Assembly: GCF_026157065.1 (NCBI RefSeq)
Contig: NZ_JANLGQ010000001.1
Location: 434,001-498,000, forward strand
Length of the DNA stretch: 64,000 nt
From: Enterococcus sp. HY326
GTDB lineage: Bacteria > Bacillota > Bacilli > Lactobacillales > Enterococcaceae
Direction of reading: 5' to 3'
The notes beneath the pieces were generated by a model. It searched no databases. It was not told the origin of the DNA and saw only the letters and a program-made list of their open reading frames with translations. Positions 43,205 to 54,460 of this stretch are shown here, piece after piece (position 1 is the stretch's first letter; each line of letters begins with the position of its first letter). The translations under genes were made by a program, and so were the position numbers.

Positions 43205-43238
43205 TTTGTTCATTCCTTTATTGATTTATAAATAAAAA

Positions 43239-43323
43239 ATCCGAACCAATCTAAGTTTTTCGCAGGTTATAATAACCCGTCGGCAAAATTTTAACAATGC
43301 CTTCCCTCTCAGATAGTTCGGAT
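43239..43323 (-). terminator. Terminator between ecfT and truA
   Basis: ATCCGAAC (43239-43246) pairs with GTTCGGAT (43316-43323), with an internal GGTTATTATAACC palindrome. On the minus strand the outer arm is followed by TTTTTTATTT. It may be partial because truA has no obvious separate promoter. Confidence 0.7.
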
Positions 43324-43346
43324 AACTTGTTGATTAAAAATGTTTT

Positions 43347-44144
43347 TTAATAGCGTAGGAAAAGTAGAGCGCATGTCAACACTGCAAACACGACAATCAC
43401 AACCGTATCCCGTCCATGCCAATGGAGCACACGATACTTTGTTCGGCCTTCGCCGCCTTGATAACCACGAGCCTCCATCGCTGTCGCTAAATCATCGGCC
43501 CGTTTAAAGCTAGAGACAAAGAGCGGAATCAGTAACGGCACGACTGCCTTCATTTTATCAATCAGATTTCCTTCGCCGAAATCGACACCACGGGCCCGCT
43601 GAGCGTTCATAATTTTTTCTGTTTCATCCATCAAGGTTGGCACAAAACGTAGAGCAATCGACAGCATCAATGAAATTTCATGGACTGGAAAACGCACCAC
43701 CCGCAACGGACGCAAAATATATTCAATTGCGTCAGATAATTCTAAAGGCTGTGTTGTTAACGTCAGTAAAGTCGACATAAAGATAATCAAAACGAAGCGG
43801 CAGAAAATCATTACCCCGTTGACTACACCGAGATAAGTTAAACTGAAAATGCCCCAGCTCCAATAGACCTCACCGCCACGGGTAAAAAAGATTTGCAACG
43901 CAACGGTAAAAAGCATTAAAAAGAGCAACGGACGCACGCCACGAATGAAAAAGCGCAGGTCAATCTTTGAAAGTAAAATAGCAAAGATGGTAAAACTCCC
44001 CATCAACAAATAGGTTTGCCAATTATTTGCCAGAAAAATAATGCCGATAAAATAAAAACTTGCCAGTAATTTGGCCCGCGGGTCTAGACGGTGAATCAGT
44101 GAGTTCCCTGGAATAAAGCGGCCTAAAATCAATTTATTCATCAT
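43347..44144 (-). CDS. ecfT: Energy-coupling factor transporter transmembrane protein EcfT
   Basis: This protein of about 265 aa is the membrane subunit of the ECF vitamin transporter module. It has about five to six helices and two A-R-G coupling motifs, ARG in [14 protein letters not shown] and ARG in [10 protein letters not shown]. The ATG at 44144 has GGAGGT seven bases upstream; it overlaps the end of ecfA2 by 11 bases. Together with EcfA1, EcfA2 and separate substrate-binding subunits it imports vitamins. Confidence 0.92.
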   Translation of the reverse strand: MMNKLILGRFIPGNSLIHRLDPRAKLLASFYFIGIIFLANNWQTYLLMGSFTIFAILLSKIDLRFFIRGVRPLLFLMLFTVALQIFFTRGGEVYWSWGIFSLTYLGVVNGVMIFCRFVLIIFMSTLLTLTTQPLELSDAIEYILRPLRVVRFPVHEISLMLSIALRFVPTLMDETEKIMNAQRARGVDFGEGNLIDKMKAVVPLLIPLFVSSFKRADDLATAMEARGYQGGEGRTKYRVLHWHGRDTVVIVVFAVLTCALLFLRY

Positions 44145-45003
44145 GGGCGTCACCTCCAGCCAGCGCAACAATGTCACGGGCTAGTTCGTCAGCGGTTAGC
44201 GGCAATTCAGCAAATTGGATGCCTTTGGCTGCTAGCAGTTGGGCAAATTCAGAAGCCGTTGGGACGCCTAATTGTTTGGCCTTCAGCCATTCGATATCGG
44301 CAAAGACTTCTCTTGGCGTGCCGTTTTTCACAATTCGGCCCTTTTCCAGAACATAAACATAATCAGCAAAATCAGCAACATCATTCATTAAATGGGTCAC
44401 GAGGACAATCGTCAAATTTTTCTTTAGATGCAGCTCATTAAACATCTGCATCATTTCACGACGCCCCTGTGGGTCAAGACCGGCTGTCGGCTCATCTAAG
44501 ACTAATACTTCCGGTTCCATTGCTAAAACGCCAGCAATCGCTACTCGCCGCATTTGCCCCCCAGATAAGTCAAAGGGTGACCGCTCCATGTAGGTTTCGT
44601 CTAATCCAACTAATTCTAGCATTTCCTTCGCTAGAACTTTTCCCTCTTCATCACTGACACCAAAGTTTTTAGGACCAAAGGCGATATCTTTCGCAACCGT
44701 TTCTTCGAATAATTGAGCTTCTGGAAATTGAAAAACAATCCCAACTTTTTTGCGAATCGGTTTTAGATTTTTATTATCTGTAGTAGCAATAATCTCTCTT
44801 TCACCAATCCAAACCTTGCCTTTGGTTGGTTTGACTAGTGCATTTAAATGTTGCAGTAAAGTCGACTTGCCACTGCCGGTGTGTCCGACAATCGCTGTGT
44901 AAGAGCCCTCTTTAATTTCTAAGTCTAGATCAAATAGTGCGGCCTGTTCAAAGGGCGTATTCGGTTGATATGTAAAGCTTACTTCTTCAAAACGGATGTC
45001 CAT
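44134..45003 (-). CDS. ecfA2: ECF transporter ATPase EcfA2
   Basis: This ATPase of about 289 aa has Walker A ([12 protein letters not shown]), signature [13 protein letters not shown], Walker [16 protein letters not shown] and H loop TH. It forms a heterodimer with EcfA1 to drive the ECF module. Two starts are possible: ATG 45003 (preferred, [10 protein letters not shown] as in close homologues) and GTG 45009, both overlapping the end of ecfA1. Confidence 0.92.
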   Translation of the reverse strand: MDIRFEEVSFTYQPNTPFEQAALFDLDLEIKEGSYTAIVGHTGSGKSTLLQHLNALVKPTKGKVWIGEREIIATTDNKNLKPIRKKVGIVFQFPEAQLFEETVAKDIAFGPKNFGVSDEEGKVLAKEMLELVGLDETYMERSPFDLSGGQMRRVAIAGVLAMEPEVLVLDEPTAGLDPQGRREMMQMFNELHLKKNLTIVLVTHLMNDVADFADYVYVLEKGRIVKNGTPREVFADIEWLKAKQLGVPTASEFAQLLAAKGIQFAELPLTADELARDIVALAGGDAHDE

Positions 45004-45818
45004 AGCCACTCAACCATCCCTTCTTCAGTTAAATACTCTTGGGGAACGGCAATTCCTTGTTCCTTCAAGGCAATTTTCAATTTTTCCGGAAATGGTAAGT
45101 CCAAGCCCAATTCAATTAACTCAGGACCAGCAGAAAAAATTTCTTCCGGTGAACCTTCTTTGATCAGTTCCCCTTGGCACATGACAAAGACCCGATTGGC
45201 ATTTGCCGCTTCGTCAATATCATGAGTAATCGAAATCACCGTCAAATTGCTTTCGTCTTTGATTTCTTTAATCGTCTTAATGACCTCTTCTCGGCCTTCA
45301 GGATCAAGCATACTCGTCGCTTCATCTAAAATAATAATATCTGGTCGCAACGCAACCACACCAGCAATCGCCACCCGTTGCTTTTGACCACCGGACAGTC
45401 GAGCAGGTTCTCTGGCAGCAAAATCGCTCATGCGAACCTTTTGCAGCGCATCTTTGACTCTAACCAGCATGTCTTCTCTAGGAACGCCTTGATTTTCCAT
45501 ACCAAAGGCGACGTCGTCCTCCACTGTGGCCCCAACAAATTGATTGTCAGGATTTTGGAAGACCATGCCGACCATTTTTCGAAGACTCCAAATATTTTCT
45601 TCTGATAAGATATAGTCGCCGACCTTAACTGAACCAGATTCTGGCAGCAATAAGCCATTGATTGTCTTGGCTAAAGTTGATTTACCGGAGCCATTGTGAC
45701 CGATAATTGCCACCCATTCTCCCCGGTTTATTTCGATGCTGACGTCGTTTAAGGCGTAGCTTGAATCGTCTTCTTGATATTTAAAACGAATATTCTCAAG
45801 TTGAATAATCGGATCCAT
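44979..45818 (-). CDS. ecfA1: ECF transporter ATPase EcfA1
   Basis: This 279-aa ATPase has Walker A ([12 protein letters not shown]), signature [13 protein letters not shown] and Walker [19 protein letters not shown] 45818 ([12 protein letters not shown]) has GGAGG seven bases upstream; the longer in-frame reading is discarded. It overlaps ecfA2 by a few codons, making ecfA1-ecfA2-ecfT one operon that follows rplQ, as in many Firmicutes. Confidence 0.93.
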   Translation of the reverse strand: MDPIIQLENIRFKYQEDDSSYALNDVSIEINRGEWVAIIGHNGSGKSTLAKTINGLLLPESGSVKVGDYILSEENIWSLRKMVGMVFQNPDNQFVGATVEDDVAFGMENQGVPREDMLVRVKDALQKVRMSDFAAREPARLSGGQKQRVAIAGVVALRPDIIILDEATSMLDPEGREEVIKTIKEIKDESNLTVISITHDIDEAANANRVFVMCQGELIKEGSPEEIFSAGPELIELGLDLPFPEKLKIALKEQGIAVPQEYLTEEGMVEWLWTSVLKK

Positions 45819-45903
45819 TAGACTTCCTCCGTCCACAAATTTTCCTGTTATTATTTCATCATAAACTGTGGAATATAGCAATCTTTTGTTCTTACAAAAT
45901 AAA

Positions 45904-45966
45904 ATAAAGTGCTTTTTTACACCTAACTGTCATGACAGGTTTGCTAGGTATAAAAAAACACTTTAT
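45904..45966. terminator. Long palindromic terminator upstream of ecfA1
   Basis: ATAAAGTGCTTTTTTACACC (45904-45923) is inversely repeated, with few mismatches, at 45947-45966, and CTGTCATGACAG lies at the centre. A T-rich run follows on the minus strand. It probably ends the ribosomal operon after rplQ. Confidence 0.75.
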
Positions 45967-45977
45967 GATGAGTGCCA

Positions 45978-46094
45978 AGAGGCTGTGACGCTGCCTCAAA
46001 CTATTTCCTTCTCCGTGTTTGCTGTAAAAAGCAAACTTACCATGATACTAGCAATTGGATAAATCAAGCTTGAGACAATTGGGTCACAGACTCT
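45978..46094. repeat. Inverted-repeat element between rplQ and ecfA1
   Basis: AGAGGCTGTGAC (45978-45989) and GTCACAGACTCT (46083-46094) are inverse copies with one mismatch. An internal GTTTGCT/AGCAAAC hairpin lies near 46017-46035. It shares the ends of the inverted-repeat family. Confidence 0.6.
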
Positions 46095-46174
46095 GGCGCC
46101 GAGCTAGACTCGGAGTAAAACTCCAACATCATAACACTCTATGCTCACATCTATAAAGTGACAGCAGTGTGATT
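46095..46174. other. rplQ 3' region
   Basis: This stretch contains two small hairpins (CGAGCTAGACTCG and GGAGTAAAACTCC near 46100-46123) after the rplQ stop. No gene was seen. Confidence 0.35.
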
Positions 46175-46555
46175 TTAAACTAGTTCTAAAACAACCATTG
46201 GGGCGCCGTCGCCGCGTCTTGGTTCAGTCTTCAAGATACGAGTGTAGCCGCCTTGGCGTTCAGCATAACGAGGTGCAATATCGTTAAACAACTTTTGTAA
46301 AGCTGTTTCCACAACGATTTTTTCATCTTCTTCACGTACGCTGGCAACTTCGTTACGAACGAATGTAGCTGCTTGACGACGAGCATGAAGATCTCCACGT
46401 TTGCCTAAAGTAATCATTTTTTCCGCTGTTGAGCGAACTTCTTTCGCACGAGCTTCAGTCGTTACGATACGTTCGTTAATCAACAAGTCGGTAGTTAAAT
46501 CACGCAACATTGCTTTACGCTGACTAGATGTGCGTCCTAATTTACGATAACTCAC
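46175..46555 (-). CDS. rplQ: 50S ribosomal protein L17
   Basis: This 126-aa protein begins [20 protein letters not shown] after a GTG start (46555), with GGAGG nine bases upstream, and ends MVVLELV. The sequence is typical of L17 over its full length. It is the last gene of the alpha-operon segment rpsM-rpsK-rpoA-rplQ. Confidence 0.97.
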   Translation of the reverse strand: MSYRKLGRTSSQRKAMLRDLTTDLLINERIVTTEARAKEVRSTAEKMITLGKRGDLHARRQAATFVRNEVASVREEDEKIVVETALQKLFNDIAPRYAERQGGYTRILKTEPRRGDGAPMVVLELV

Positions 46556-46576
46556 GGGGATTATCCTCCTTTGGGA

Positions 46577-47515
46577 TTAGTCTTCTTTACGTAAACCTAA
46601 ACCTAAGTCCATCAATTTTGCTTTGACTTCTTCTAATGATTTGCGGCCCAAATTACGAACTTTAATCATCTCTGGTTCAGATTTATTAGTTAATTCCTGT
46701 ACAGTGTTGATTCCGGCACGTTTCAGACAGTTATATGAACGAACAGACAAGTCTAGTTCTTCAATTGTCATTTCCAACATTTTTTCTTTTTGCGTTTCTT
46801 CTTTTTCAACCATGATTTCAGCGTTTTTCGCTTCGTCAGTTAGGTTAACAAAGATGTCTAAATGTTCAGTCATGATTTTTGCAGCTAAACTCATTGCTTC
46901 TAATGGTTCAATTGAGCCATCAGTCCAAATTTCCATCGTCAATTTATCAAAATCATCACGACGGCCGACACGTGTATTTTCAACTTGATAGTTGACACGG
47001 TTTACCGGGGTGTAAATAGAATCAACTGGAAGCATACCAATTGGCATATCTTCACGTTTGTTTTCATCTGCTTGGACATAGCCCCGTCCTGGTTTAACCG
47101 TTAAACGAGCATGGAAGGTTGAACCTTCAGCTACTTCACAGATAAATAAATCTTTGTTTAGGATTTCAACATCGCTGTCCACGAGAATATCGCCGGCAGT
47201 GACAGTTGCTGGTCCTGTGATATCAATTTCAAGGGTTTTTTCTTCTTGGGTGTAAAGCTTTAACGCTAAGCCTTTGATGTTCAGGATGATTTGTGTCACA
47301 TCTTCTCTCACACCTTTAACAGTTGAGAACTCATGCAATACGCCATCAATTTGAATATTGGTGATAGCGGCACCCGGTAAAGAAGATAATAAAATACGAC
47401 GTAGGGAATTCCCTAAAGTAGTTCCATAACCTCTTTCCAGAGGTTCAACGATGAACTTTCCGTAATCCTTTTTCTCATCAATCTTGGCAATTCTAGGTTT
47501 TTCAAATTCAATCAT
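46577..47515 (-). CDS. rpoA: RNA polymerase alpha subunit
   Basis: This 312-aa protein has the N-terminal assembly domain (about 1-230, with [20 protein letters not shown]) and the C-terminal domain that binds UP elements and activators (about 245-312, with [20 protein letters not shown]). ATG 47515 (MIEFEKPRI) is the family start; a TTG at 47536 overlaps the AAAGGGG site. It lies between rpsK and rplQ. Confidence 0.97.
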   Translation of the reverse strand: MIEFEKPRIAKIDEKKDYGKFIVEPLERGYGTTLGNSLRRILLSSLPGAAITNIQIDGVLHEFSTVKGVREDVTQIILNIKGLALKLYTQEEKTLEIDITGPATVTAGDILVDSDVEILNKDLFICEVAEGSTFHARLTVKPGRGYVQADENKREDMPIGMLPVDSIYTPVNRVNYQVENTRVGRRDDFDKLTMEIWTDGSIEPLEAMSLAAKIMTEHLDIFVNLTDEAKNAEIMVEKEETQKEKMLEMTIEELDLSVRSYNCLKRAGINTVQELTNKSEPEMIKVRNLGRKSLEEVKAKLMDLGLGLRKED

Positions 47516-47594
47516 TCTTATCTTTACCCCTTTCAAAACGAAACGTCATTAGTTCAATGATGTTATTGCAAGCACTCAAAATGAGCTGCACCTA

Positions 47595-47984
47595 TTAAAC
47601 ACGACGGCGTTTTGGAGGGCGGGCACCATTATGAGGAACTGGTGTAACGTCACGAATTGCTGTTACTTCTAGTCCAGTTGCTTGTAGTGAACGAATAGCT
47701 GCTTCACGTCCTGAACCAGGTCCTTTAACTGTTACTTCAACGGTTTTTAAGCCGTGTTCCATCGCTGCTTTGGTAGCAGTTTCGGCTGCCATTTGAGCTG
47801 CAAAAGGAGTTGATTTCTTGCTTCCTTTGAAGCCTAATGAGCCAGCTGATGACCAAGCGATTGCGTTACCGTGAACATCAGTGATCATAATAATAGTATT
47901 GTTGAATGTTGAGTGGATATGTGCAATCCCAGCTTCAATATTCTTTTTGACACGACGTTTACGATTTACTTTCTTTGCTGCCAT
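47595..47984 (-). CDS. rpsK: 30S ribosomal protein S11
   Basis: This 129-aa protein has [20 protein letters not shown] near the start and the closing [13 protein letters not shown]. Full length for S11. GGAGG lies upstream of the ATG, and rpsM precedes it by 27 bases. Confidence 0.97.
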   Translation of the reverse strand: MAAKKVNRKRRVKKNIEAGIAHIHSTFNNTIIMITDVHGNAIAWSSAGSLGFKGSKKSTPFAAQMAAETATKAAMEHGLKTVEVTVKGPGSGREAAIRSLQATGLEVTAIRDVTPVPHNGARPPKRRRV

Positions 47985-48011
47985 GAAGTGTTGGCCTCCT
48001 TTACTTAAGAA

Positions 48012-48377
48012 TTATTTTTTCTTACCTGCTACTGTACGAGCTGGGCCTTTACGAGTACGTGCATTATTTTTCGTGTTTTGTCCACGAGTTGGTAATCCAC
48101 GACGGTGACGAATCCCACGGTAAGAACCGATTTCCATCAATCGTTTGATGTTTAAGTTCACTTCACGACGAAGATCACCTTCAACTTTTAATTTATCAAC
48201 TTCTGCACGGATAGCATCTGTTTGTTCGTTAGTTAAATCTCTAACGCGAACGTCTTCAGAAACACCAGCATTAGCCAATACTTTTTTCGCAGTAGTGTTA
48301 CCAATCCCAAAAATATAAGTAAGGGAAATTACTACGCGTTTATCACGAGGAATATCTACTCCTGCAATACGAGCCAT
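48012..48377 (-). CDS. rpsM: 30S ribosomal protein S13
   Basis: This 121-aa protein begins [20 protein letters not shown] and contains [20 protein letters not shown], diagnostic for S13. It follows rpmJ by 17 bases. GGAGG is upstream. Confidence 0.97.
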   Translation of the reverse strand: MARIAGVDIPRDKRVVISLTYIFGIGNTTAKKVLANAGVSEDVRVRDLTNEQTDAIRAEVDKLKVEGDLRREVNLNIKRLMEIGSYRGIRHRRGLPTRGQNTKNNARTRKGPARTVAGKKK

Positions 48378-48394
48378 ACTTTATGACACCTCCA

Positions 48395-48511
48395 TTATCC
48401 TTGACGTTGTTTGTGTTTTGGATTTGCTGAGCAAATCACCATAACCCGTCCATTACGACGAATTACTTTACAATGTTCACACATCGGTTTTACTGATGGT
48501 CTTACTTTCAT
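48395..48511 (-). CDS. rpmJ: 50S ribosomal protein L36
   Basis: This 38-aa protein reads from ATG 48511 ([19 protein letters not shown]) to TAA at 48395. Its zinc ligands are C11, C14, C27 and H32 in the C+ type of L36. GGAGG lies upstream. The gene sits between infA and rpsM, its conserved place. Confidence 0.96.
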   Translation of the reverse strand: MKVRPSVKPMCEHCKVIRRNGRVMVICSANPKHKQRQG

Positions 48512-48543
48512 GATAATACCTCCTGTGGTTTTACGGAGTACAA

Positions 48544-48762
48544 TTATTTGAAGCGGTAGGTAATCCGGCCACGACTCAGATCATAAGGAGACAATTCAAC
48601 TGTCACCTTGTCACCGGGTAAAATACGAATGTAGTGCATCCGAATTTTGCCTGATACGTGAGCGAGTACTTCGTGTCCATTTTCCAATTCCACTTTAAAC
48701 ATTGCATTCGGCAAAGTTTCGACGACTGTACCTTCGATTTCAATCATATCATCTTTTGCCAC
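48544..48762 (-). CDS. infA: Translation initiation factor IF-1
   Basis: This 72-aa S1-fold protein begins (V)[18 protein letters not shown] and ends [14 protein letters not shown] use the GTG at 48762, eight bases after GGAGG, because it gives the exact family length; the longer frame is discarded. It has its own promoter in the gap after adk. Confidence 0.96.
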   Translation of the reverse strand: MAKDDMIEIEGTVVETLPNAMFKVELENGHEVLAHVSGKIRMHYIRILPGDKVTVELSPYDLSRGRITYRFK

Positions 48763-48878
48763 GCATAGTACCTCCTTGTACTTGTTTCGTGATTTACACG
48801 ATAAAACGGCGGAAACAGCTGCTCCCACCTACATTTTCAACTTGACTACTTCTATTTGACTAGAAGTCGGACTGACAT

Positions 48879-48907
48879 ATTCTATCATAGACCGCTACAT
48901 TTGACAA
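48879..48907 (-). promoter_or_regulatory. Internal promoter before infA
   Basis: On the minus strand TTGTCA (48907-48902), a 17-base spacer and TAGAAT (48884-48879) form a strong sigma-A promoter between adk and infA. It would add transcription of infA, rpmJ, rpsM, rpsK, rpoA and rplQ. Confidence 0.75.
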
Positions 48908-48943
48908 GAGAAACCAAACGCAAGTCGGTTGCGGGCTAGCTGG

Positions 48944-49736
<793 letters not shown>

Positions 49737-49744
49737 GTAACTGA

Positions 49745-51040
49745 TTAGTTGATAAAGCCGACGTACTTGCGTTTCAACAATAACCCTTCTAATTGTTTAG
49801 CACTATCTAACGCAACTCCGATAATGATTAGTAAACTTGTTCCCCCAAGTCCGATGGATGAAGGAAGATCCCACAACATCGAAGCAATGATTGGTAACAA
49901 GGCCACTAAGCCTAAGAAGACTGAGCCGACCGTACTTAAACGCATTAACAAACTAGATACATATTCTTCAGTCCCTTTACCAGGTCGTACACTTGGGATA
50001 TAGCTGCCTTGTTTTTGCAAGTTTTCAGCTAATTTCTCAGGGTTGACTTGGACAAATGCATAGAAGAATGTAAAGGCAACAATCAATACTGTGTAAAGAA
50101 TGGCCCCAGGTACCGTTTGATAATTGAAGATTTGTGAAACGATATCGTACCAGCCAGCATCGCTAAAGGAATTCCCGAACGCTTGTAAAAGCGTACCAGG
50201 TAAAGTCACAAATGAACTGGCGAAGATTACTGGGATAACGCCGGCAGCATTTACTTTTAATGGTAAATAACTACTAGTTGGTGCTCCAGCAACCCGTTTG
50301 GTATATTGAATTGGAATTTTATATTCCGCTTGCTGTACATAGGTTACGATGGTCACGATAATTAACACGGCAACTAAAATCAAGGCGATAAAAATTGCGC
50401 TTTGCCAGATTTTTGATTGGTCGATATTTACAAAGTATTCATTGTAAATTTCTTTAATACTCTCTGGCAAACGTGAGATAATTCCCGCAAATATAATCAT
50501 CGATACGCCATTCCCGATACCTTTTTCAGTGATTTGTTCCCCCATCCAAGTAACAAACATTGTACCAGCAGTCAGGATTAACCCGATTGTGACATATGTT
50601 TCCCAATTGGTTGATGTGGTAACGCCAAATGACGTTAGCGAGTTCAAACCGATGGTCAAGGTCAGCGATTGCGCAAAACCGATAATTAACGTAAGATAGC
50701 GGGTCATCTGATTTAATTTACGACGACCGACTTCCCCCTGCTTGGACCATTCCACAAACTTGGGAACAATGTCCATCTGCAATAATTGAATAACGATTGA
50801 TGAAGTGATGTATGGGGAAACACCCATTGCGAAGACTGAATACTGCTGCAACGCACCACCACTAGTCAAACTTAACATACTCAAGAAGGGCAGATCAGCA
50901 ATTTCCTGTAAACGACTAGCGTTGACACCAGGAACGGTAATATGTGCTCCAATTCGAAATACGATTAGAATAAATAAAGTAAAGAATATTTTGTTACGAA
51001 TATCTTTAACTTTAAATCCGTCTCTCAAGAGTTTGATCAT
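49745..51040 (-). CDS. secY: Protein translocase subunit SecY
   Basis: This 431-aa channel protein has ten helices. It begins MIKLLRDGFKVKDIRNKIFF and contains LSLTSGGALQQYSVFAMGVS and GRRKLNQMTRYLT. It forms the SecYEG pore in the membrane. The start lies one base after the rplO stop, with GAGGTG upstream, so it is translationally linked. Confidence 0.97.
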   Translation of the reverse strand: MIKLLRDGFKVKDIRNKIFFTLFILIVFRIGAHITVPGVNASRLQEIADLPFLSMLSLTSGGALQQYSVFAMGVSPYITSSIVIQLLQMDIVPKFVEWSKQGEVGRRKLNQMTRYLTLIIGFAQSLTLTIGLNSLTSFGVTTSTNWETYVTIGLILTAGTMFVTWMGEQITEKGIGNGVSMIIFAGIISRLPESIKEIYNEYFVNIDQSKIWQSAIFIALILVAVLIIVTIVTYVQQAEYKIPIQYTKRVAGAPTSSYLPLKVNAAGVIPVIFASSFVTLPGTLLQAFGNSFSDAGWYDIVSQIFNYQTVPGAILYTVLIVAFTFFYAFVQVNPEKLAENLQKQGSYIPSVRPGKGTEEYVSSLLMRLSTVGSVFLGLVALLPIIASMLWDLPSSIGLGGTSLLIIIGVALDSAKQLEGLLLKRKYVGFIN

Positions 51041-51041
51041 A

Positions 51042-51482
51042 TTAGATCACCTCGATAGAACCACCAGCAGCTTCAATTGCTTGTTTAGCTGCTTCAGAGA
51101 ATTTAGCTGCTTTAACAGTAAGTTTTTTAGTTAATTCACCATTAGCTAAGACTTTAATGCCGGCTTTTTCGTTTTTCACGATTCCAGCTTCCACCAAAGC
51201 AACTGGTGTAACTTCAGCACCATCCTCAAAGCGGTTTAACACATCTAAGTTAATAACTGCATATTCCTTACGATTAACATTAGTAAATCCACGTTTTGGC
51301 AAACGACGGAATAAAGGAGTTTGTCCCCCTTCAAAACCAAGTCTCACACCGCCACCTGAACGAGCTTTTTGCCCTTTTTGTCCACGGCCGGCAGTTTTAC
51401 CATTACCTGATGAAGTTCCGCGACCAACACGGTTACGCACTTTACGAGAACCTTCTGCAGGTTGTAATTCATGAAGTTTCAT
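51042..51482 (-). CDS. rplO: 50S ribosomal protein L15
   Basis: This 146-aa protein begins [20 protein letters not shown] followed by the Gly/Arg-rich [20 protein letters not shown], as L15 does. GGAGG is upstream; it follows rpmD closely and adjoins secY. Confidence 0.97.
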   Translation of the reverse strand: MKLHELQPAEGSRKVRNRVGRGTSSGNGKTAGRGQKGQKARSGGGVRLGFEGGQTPLFRRLPKRGFTNVNRKEYAVINLDVLNRFEDGAEVTPVALVEAGIVKNEKAGIKVLANGELTKKLTVKAAKFSEAAKQAIEAAGGSIEVI

Positions 51483-51514
51483 TAATTGGCACCTCCTTAA
51501 TCATCTAAATCTTT

Positions 51515-51694
51515 TTAGACTTCTTCAACGTCCACTAAATGTGAAACAGTGTTTACCATGCCTTTGATAGCATCGTTAGCTGGTTTAACAACCGTGCTGT
51601 TGATTTTACCTAAGCCTAAAGCTTTCACTGTATCACGTTGGTTTTGAGGACGTCCGATAACACTGCGTTTTAATGTAATTTTTAATTCAGCCAT
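51515..51694 (-). CDS. rpmD: 50S ribosomal protein L30
   Basis: This 59-aa protein reads from ATG 51694 ([20 protein letters not shown]) to TAA at 51515. It is the correct length for L30 and in its normal place between rpsE and rplO. AGGAGG lies just upstream, inside the end of the spacer after rpsE. Confidence 0.96.
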   Translation of the reverse strand: MAELKITLKRSVIGRPQNQRDTVKALGLGKINSTVVKPANDAIKGMVNTVSHLVDVEEV

Positions 51695-51707
51695 TACTTT
51701 GTCCTCC

Positions 51708-52208
51708 TTAACCGATTAATTCCTCAACAGATTTGCCACGCAATTGCGCAACTTCTTCTGCCCGTTTTAATTGTTTTAAACCATCAATTGTTGCGCGAAC
51801 AACGTTGATTGGTGTGTTAGAACCTAATGATTTAGATGTGATATCTGCTACCCCAGCTAACTCAAGGACGGCACGAACTGGTCCACCAGCTGCCACTCCA
51901 GAACCTTCTACAGCAGGCTTCATTAAAATGCGGCCGCCGCCGAAGACACCGATAACTTCGTGAGGGATAGTTGAACCAACCATAGGTACTTCAACTAAGT
52001 TTTTCTTCGCGTCTTCAATTGCTTTACGGATAGCTTCAGGAACTTCTTGAGCTTTACCAGTACCAAAGCCAACATGTCCGTTTTTATCTCCGACAACAAC
52101 TAAAGCAGCAAAACGTAAACGACGTCCACCTTTAACAACTTTAGTTACGCGGTTAATCGCAACTACGCGGTCTTCTAATTCCAAATGTTTTGGATCGATA
52201 TAAACCAT
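51708..52208 (-). CDS. rpsE: 30S ribosomal protein S5
   Basis: This 166-aa protein has the S5 double-stranded-RNA-binding region ([20 protein letters not shown]) and the closing [25 protein letters not shown] upstream of ATG 52208. Between rplR and rpmD. Confidence 0.97.
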   Translation of the reverse strand: MVYIDPKHLELEDRVVAINRVTKVVKGGRRLRFAALVVVGDKNGHVGFGTGKAQEVPEAIRKAIEDAKKNLVEVPMVGSTIPHEVIGVFGGGRILMKPAVEGSGVAAGGPVRAVLELAGVADITSKSLGSNTPINVVRATIDGLKQLKRAEEVAQLRGKSVEELIG

Positions 52209-52229
52209 GAATGGTATTCCTCCTTCTTC

Positions 52230-52586
52230 CTAAAATTCTAGTCCATTTTCGCGAGCTGCTTCAGCTAAAGCTGCTACACGGCCATGGTAAAGGTATCCAC
52301 CACGGTCAAAGACTACTTGTTTTACACCTTTGGCAGCAGCACGTTCAGCAACTAATTTGCCGACAGCAGCCGCTTGTTCAGTTTTAGTATCACCTGAAAT
52401 TTCTTTTTCTAAGGCTGAGGCACTTGCTAGCGTCACACCCGCTACGTCATCAATTACTTGCGCGTAGATGTTTTTGTTAGAACGGAAAACGTTCAAGCGT
52501 GGGCACTCAGCAGTACCAGAAATTTTGTTGCGGACACGTTGATGTCTCTTTTGACGTGTTTTATTCTTGTCTGGTTTTGTAATCAC
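52230..52586 (-). CDS. rplR: 50S ribosomal protein L18
   Basis: This 118-aa protein starts at GTG 52586 ([20 protein letters not shown]), with AGAGG eight bases upstream; a GTG three codons earlier overlaps that site. It ends [17 protein letters not shown]. Close to enterococcal L18 from memory. It binds 5S rRNA. Confidence 0.96.
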   Translation of the reverse strand: MITKPDKNKTRQKRHQRVRNKISGTAECPRLNVFRSNKNIYAQVIDDVAGVTLASASALEKEISGDTKTEQAAAVGKLVAERAAAKGVKQVVFDRGGYLYHGRVAALAEAARENGLEF

Positions 52587-52629
52587 AATTTTCACCTCTT
52601 GAAATAAGCTAGCCTAAGCCGCTTTGGGT

Positions 52630-52661
52630 AGCCTCTGAAAGCTGACAAGCTTCAGAAGACT
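52630..52661. repeat. Hairpin between rplF and rplR
   Basis: AGCCTCTGAAAGC (52630-52642) and GCTTCAGAAGACT (52649-52661) form a 13-bp stem with a six-base loop in the spc operon mRNA. No T run follows, so it is probably not a terminator; it may aid processing or regulation. Confidence 0.5.
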
Positions 52662-52686
52662 CCCGCAGTTTATTACTAAACTACTA

Positions 52687-53223
52687 TTATTTACCAGTTT
52701 TACCTTCTTTACGACGAACATATTCGCCGACATAACGAATACCTTTGCCTTTATAAGGTTCTGGTGGACGAACGCCACGAATGTTTGCAGCTAATTCGCC
52801 AACATCTTCTTTATTAATGCCTTTCACAATCACTTGTGTGTTGGCAGGTACTTCAACTGTCACGCCAGCAGGTGGAGTGATTTCAACAGGATGAGAGTAA
52901 CCAACGTTCAAGACAAGTTTTGTTCCTTGCAATTGAGCACGGTAACCAACCCCGATTAATTCAAGGGCTTTTTGGAAGCCTTCGGAAACACCAACAACCA
53001 TGTTATTGAAGTTTGCACGGCTTGTACCGTGAATAGTTTTCATTTCTTTGCTATCGTTTGGACGAGTAAATGTAACTTCGCTGCCTTCGATATTCATTGT
53101 AATATCAGAAGAAAATGGACGAGTTAATTCACCTTTAGGTCCTTTAACAGTGACGTCATTACCTTTTTGAGTTACTTCAACTCCAGCAGGCAAGACTACT
53201 ACTTTATTACCAATACGGCTCAC
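52687..53223 (-). CDS. rplF: 50S ribosomal protein L6
   Basis: This 178-aa protein begins (V)[20 protein letters not shown] after a GTG start at 53223 and ends with the L6 signature [26 protein letters not shown] lies upstream. Confidence 0.97.
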   Translation of the reverse strand: MSRIGNKVVVLPAGVEVTQKGNDVTVKGPKGELTRPFSSDITMNIEGSEVTFTRPNDSKEMKTIHGTSRANFNNMVVGVSEGFQKALELIGVGYRAQLQGTKLVLNVGYSHPVEITPPAGVTVEVPANTQVIVKGINKEDVGELAANIRGVRPPEPYKGKGIRYVGEYVRRKEGKTGK

Positions 53224-53253
53224 TTAGGGCACCTCCTTGTTTGTAAAATTAAA

Positions 53254-53652
53254 TTACCATACGTAAGCTAAAACTTCGCCGCCAATATTTTTGGCTCTAG
53301 CTTCTTTATCAGTGATAACACCTTCAGAAGTCGATAGGATTGCGATTCCTAAGCCGTTTAAGACTTTTGGTACTTCGTTAGATTTAACGTAAGCACGCAA
53401 ACCTGGTTTTGAGATACGTTTCAAGTTAGTGATAACCCGTTCGTCGTTTCTACCATATTTAAGAAATACGCGGATCACGCCTTGTTTGTCATCTTCAATA
53501 TATTCCACATCGCGGATGAAACCTTCGTTTTTCAAGATTTCAGCGATATCATGTTTAATTTTTGATGCAGGTACTTCTAATGATTCGTGTTTTACCATGT
53601 TGGCATTACGAATGCGAGTTAAGAAATCTGCAATTGGATCTGTCATGACCAT
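53254..53652 (-). CDS. rpsH: 30S ribosomal protein S8
   Basis: This 132-aa protein begins [20 protein letters not shown] and ends with the S8 signature [26 protein letters not shown] lies ten bases before ATG 53652. Confidence 0.97.
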   Translation of the reverse strand: MVMTDPIADFLTRIRNANMVKHESLEVPASKIKHDIAEILKNEGFIRDVEYIEDDKQGVIRVFLKYGRNDERVITNLKRISKPGLRAYVKSNEVPKVLNGLGIAILSTSEGVITDKEARAKNIGGEVLAYVW

Positions 53653-53691
53653 TGAGTGATTTACCTCCTTCTTGCGAGTTGTAAGTTGTTT

Positions 53692-53877
53692 TTACCAGCT
53701 AGCTTTCTTCACGCCGGGAATTTGTCCTTTATAGGCAAGTTCGCGGAAGCAAATACGACATAGGTGGAATTTACGATAAACAGAATGTGGACGTCCGCAA
53801 CGTTCGCAACGAGTGTATGCTTGAGTTGAAAATTTTGCAGGGCGTTTGTTTTTTGCAATCATTGATTTTTTAGCCAT
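53692..53877 (-). CDS. rpsN: 30S ribosomal protein S14, zinc-binding type
   Basis: This 61-aa protein has the two CxxC pairs (CERCG and CRICF) of the zinc-containing S14 and ends [18 protein letters not shown] upstream of ATG 53877. It lies between rplE and rpsH. Confidence 0.97.
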   Translation of the reverse strand: MAKKSMIAKNKRPAKFSTQAYTRCERCGRPHSVYRKFHLCRICFRELAYKGQIPGVKKASW

Positions 53878-53895
53878 GTAGTTCGCCTCCTATAA

Positions 53896-54435
53896 TTATT
53901 TTTGGAATGGCATGCCTAATTGTGTTAACAACTCACGAGATTCTTCATCTGTGTTAGCTGTCGTTACAATAACGATGTCCATACCGCGTACTTTATCTAC
54001 TAAATCATAATCAACTTCTGGGAAGATTAATTGTTCTTTAATACCTAAAGTATAATTTCCCCGGCCGTCAAAGGCTTTATTACTGATACCGTGGAAGTCA
54101 CGAACCCGTGGTAATGCTACGGAAACCAATTTATCTAGGAATTCGTACATTCTTTCGCCACGTAGGGTAACTTTGGCACCGATTGGCATTCCTTCACGTA
54201 AACGGAAGCCAGCGATTGATTTCTTCGCTTTCGTGATCAAAGGTTTTTGACCAGAAATTAAAGTTAATTCTTCCACTGCTTTATCAAGATTTTTAGCGTT
54301 TGATACCGCATCACCAACCCCCATGTTGATGACGATCTTTTCAACTTTAGGTGTTTGCATAACTGAGCTGTAGCTAAATTTTTCCATCAAAGATGGTGTT
54401 ACTTCTTTAAGATACTTTTCTTTAAGGCGGTTCAT
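53896..54435 (-). CDS. rplE: 50S ribosomal protein L5
   Basis: This 179-aa protein contains [20 protein letters not shown] and [20 protein letters not shown], typical of L5, and binds 5S rRNA. It follows rplX by 25 bases, with GGAGGG upstream. Confidence 0.97.
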   Translation of the reverse strand: MNRLKEKYLKEVTPSLMEKFSYSSVMQTPKVEKIVINMGVGDAVSNAKNLDKAVEELTLISGQKPLITKAKKSIAGFRLREGMPIGAKVTLRGERMYEFLDKLVSVALPRVRDFHGISNKAFDGRGNYTLGIKEQLIFPEVDYDLVDKVRGMDIVIVTTANTDEESRELLTQLGMPFQK

Positions 54436-54460
54436 TCCTTAGAGCCCTCCTTTCCTATGA

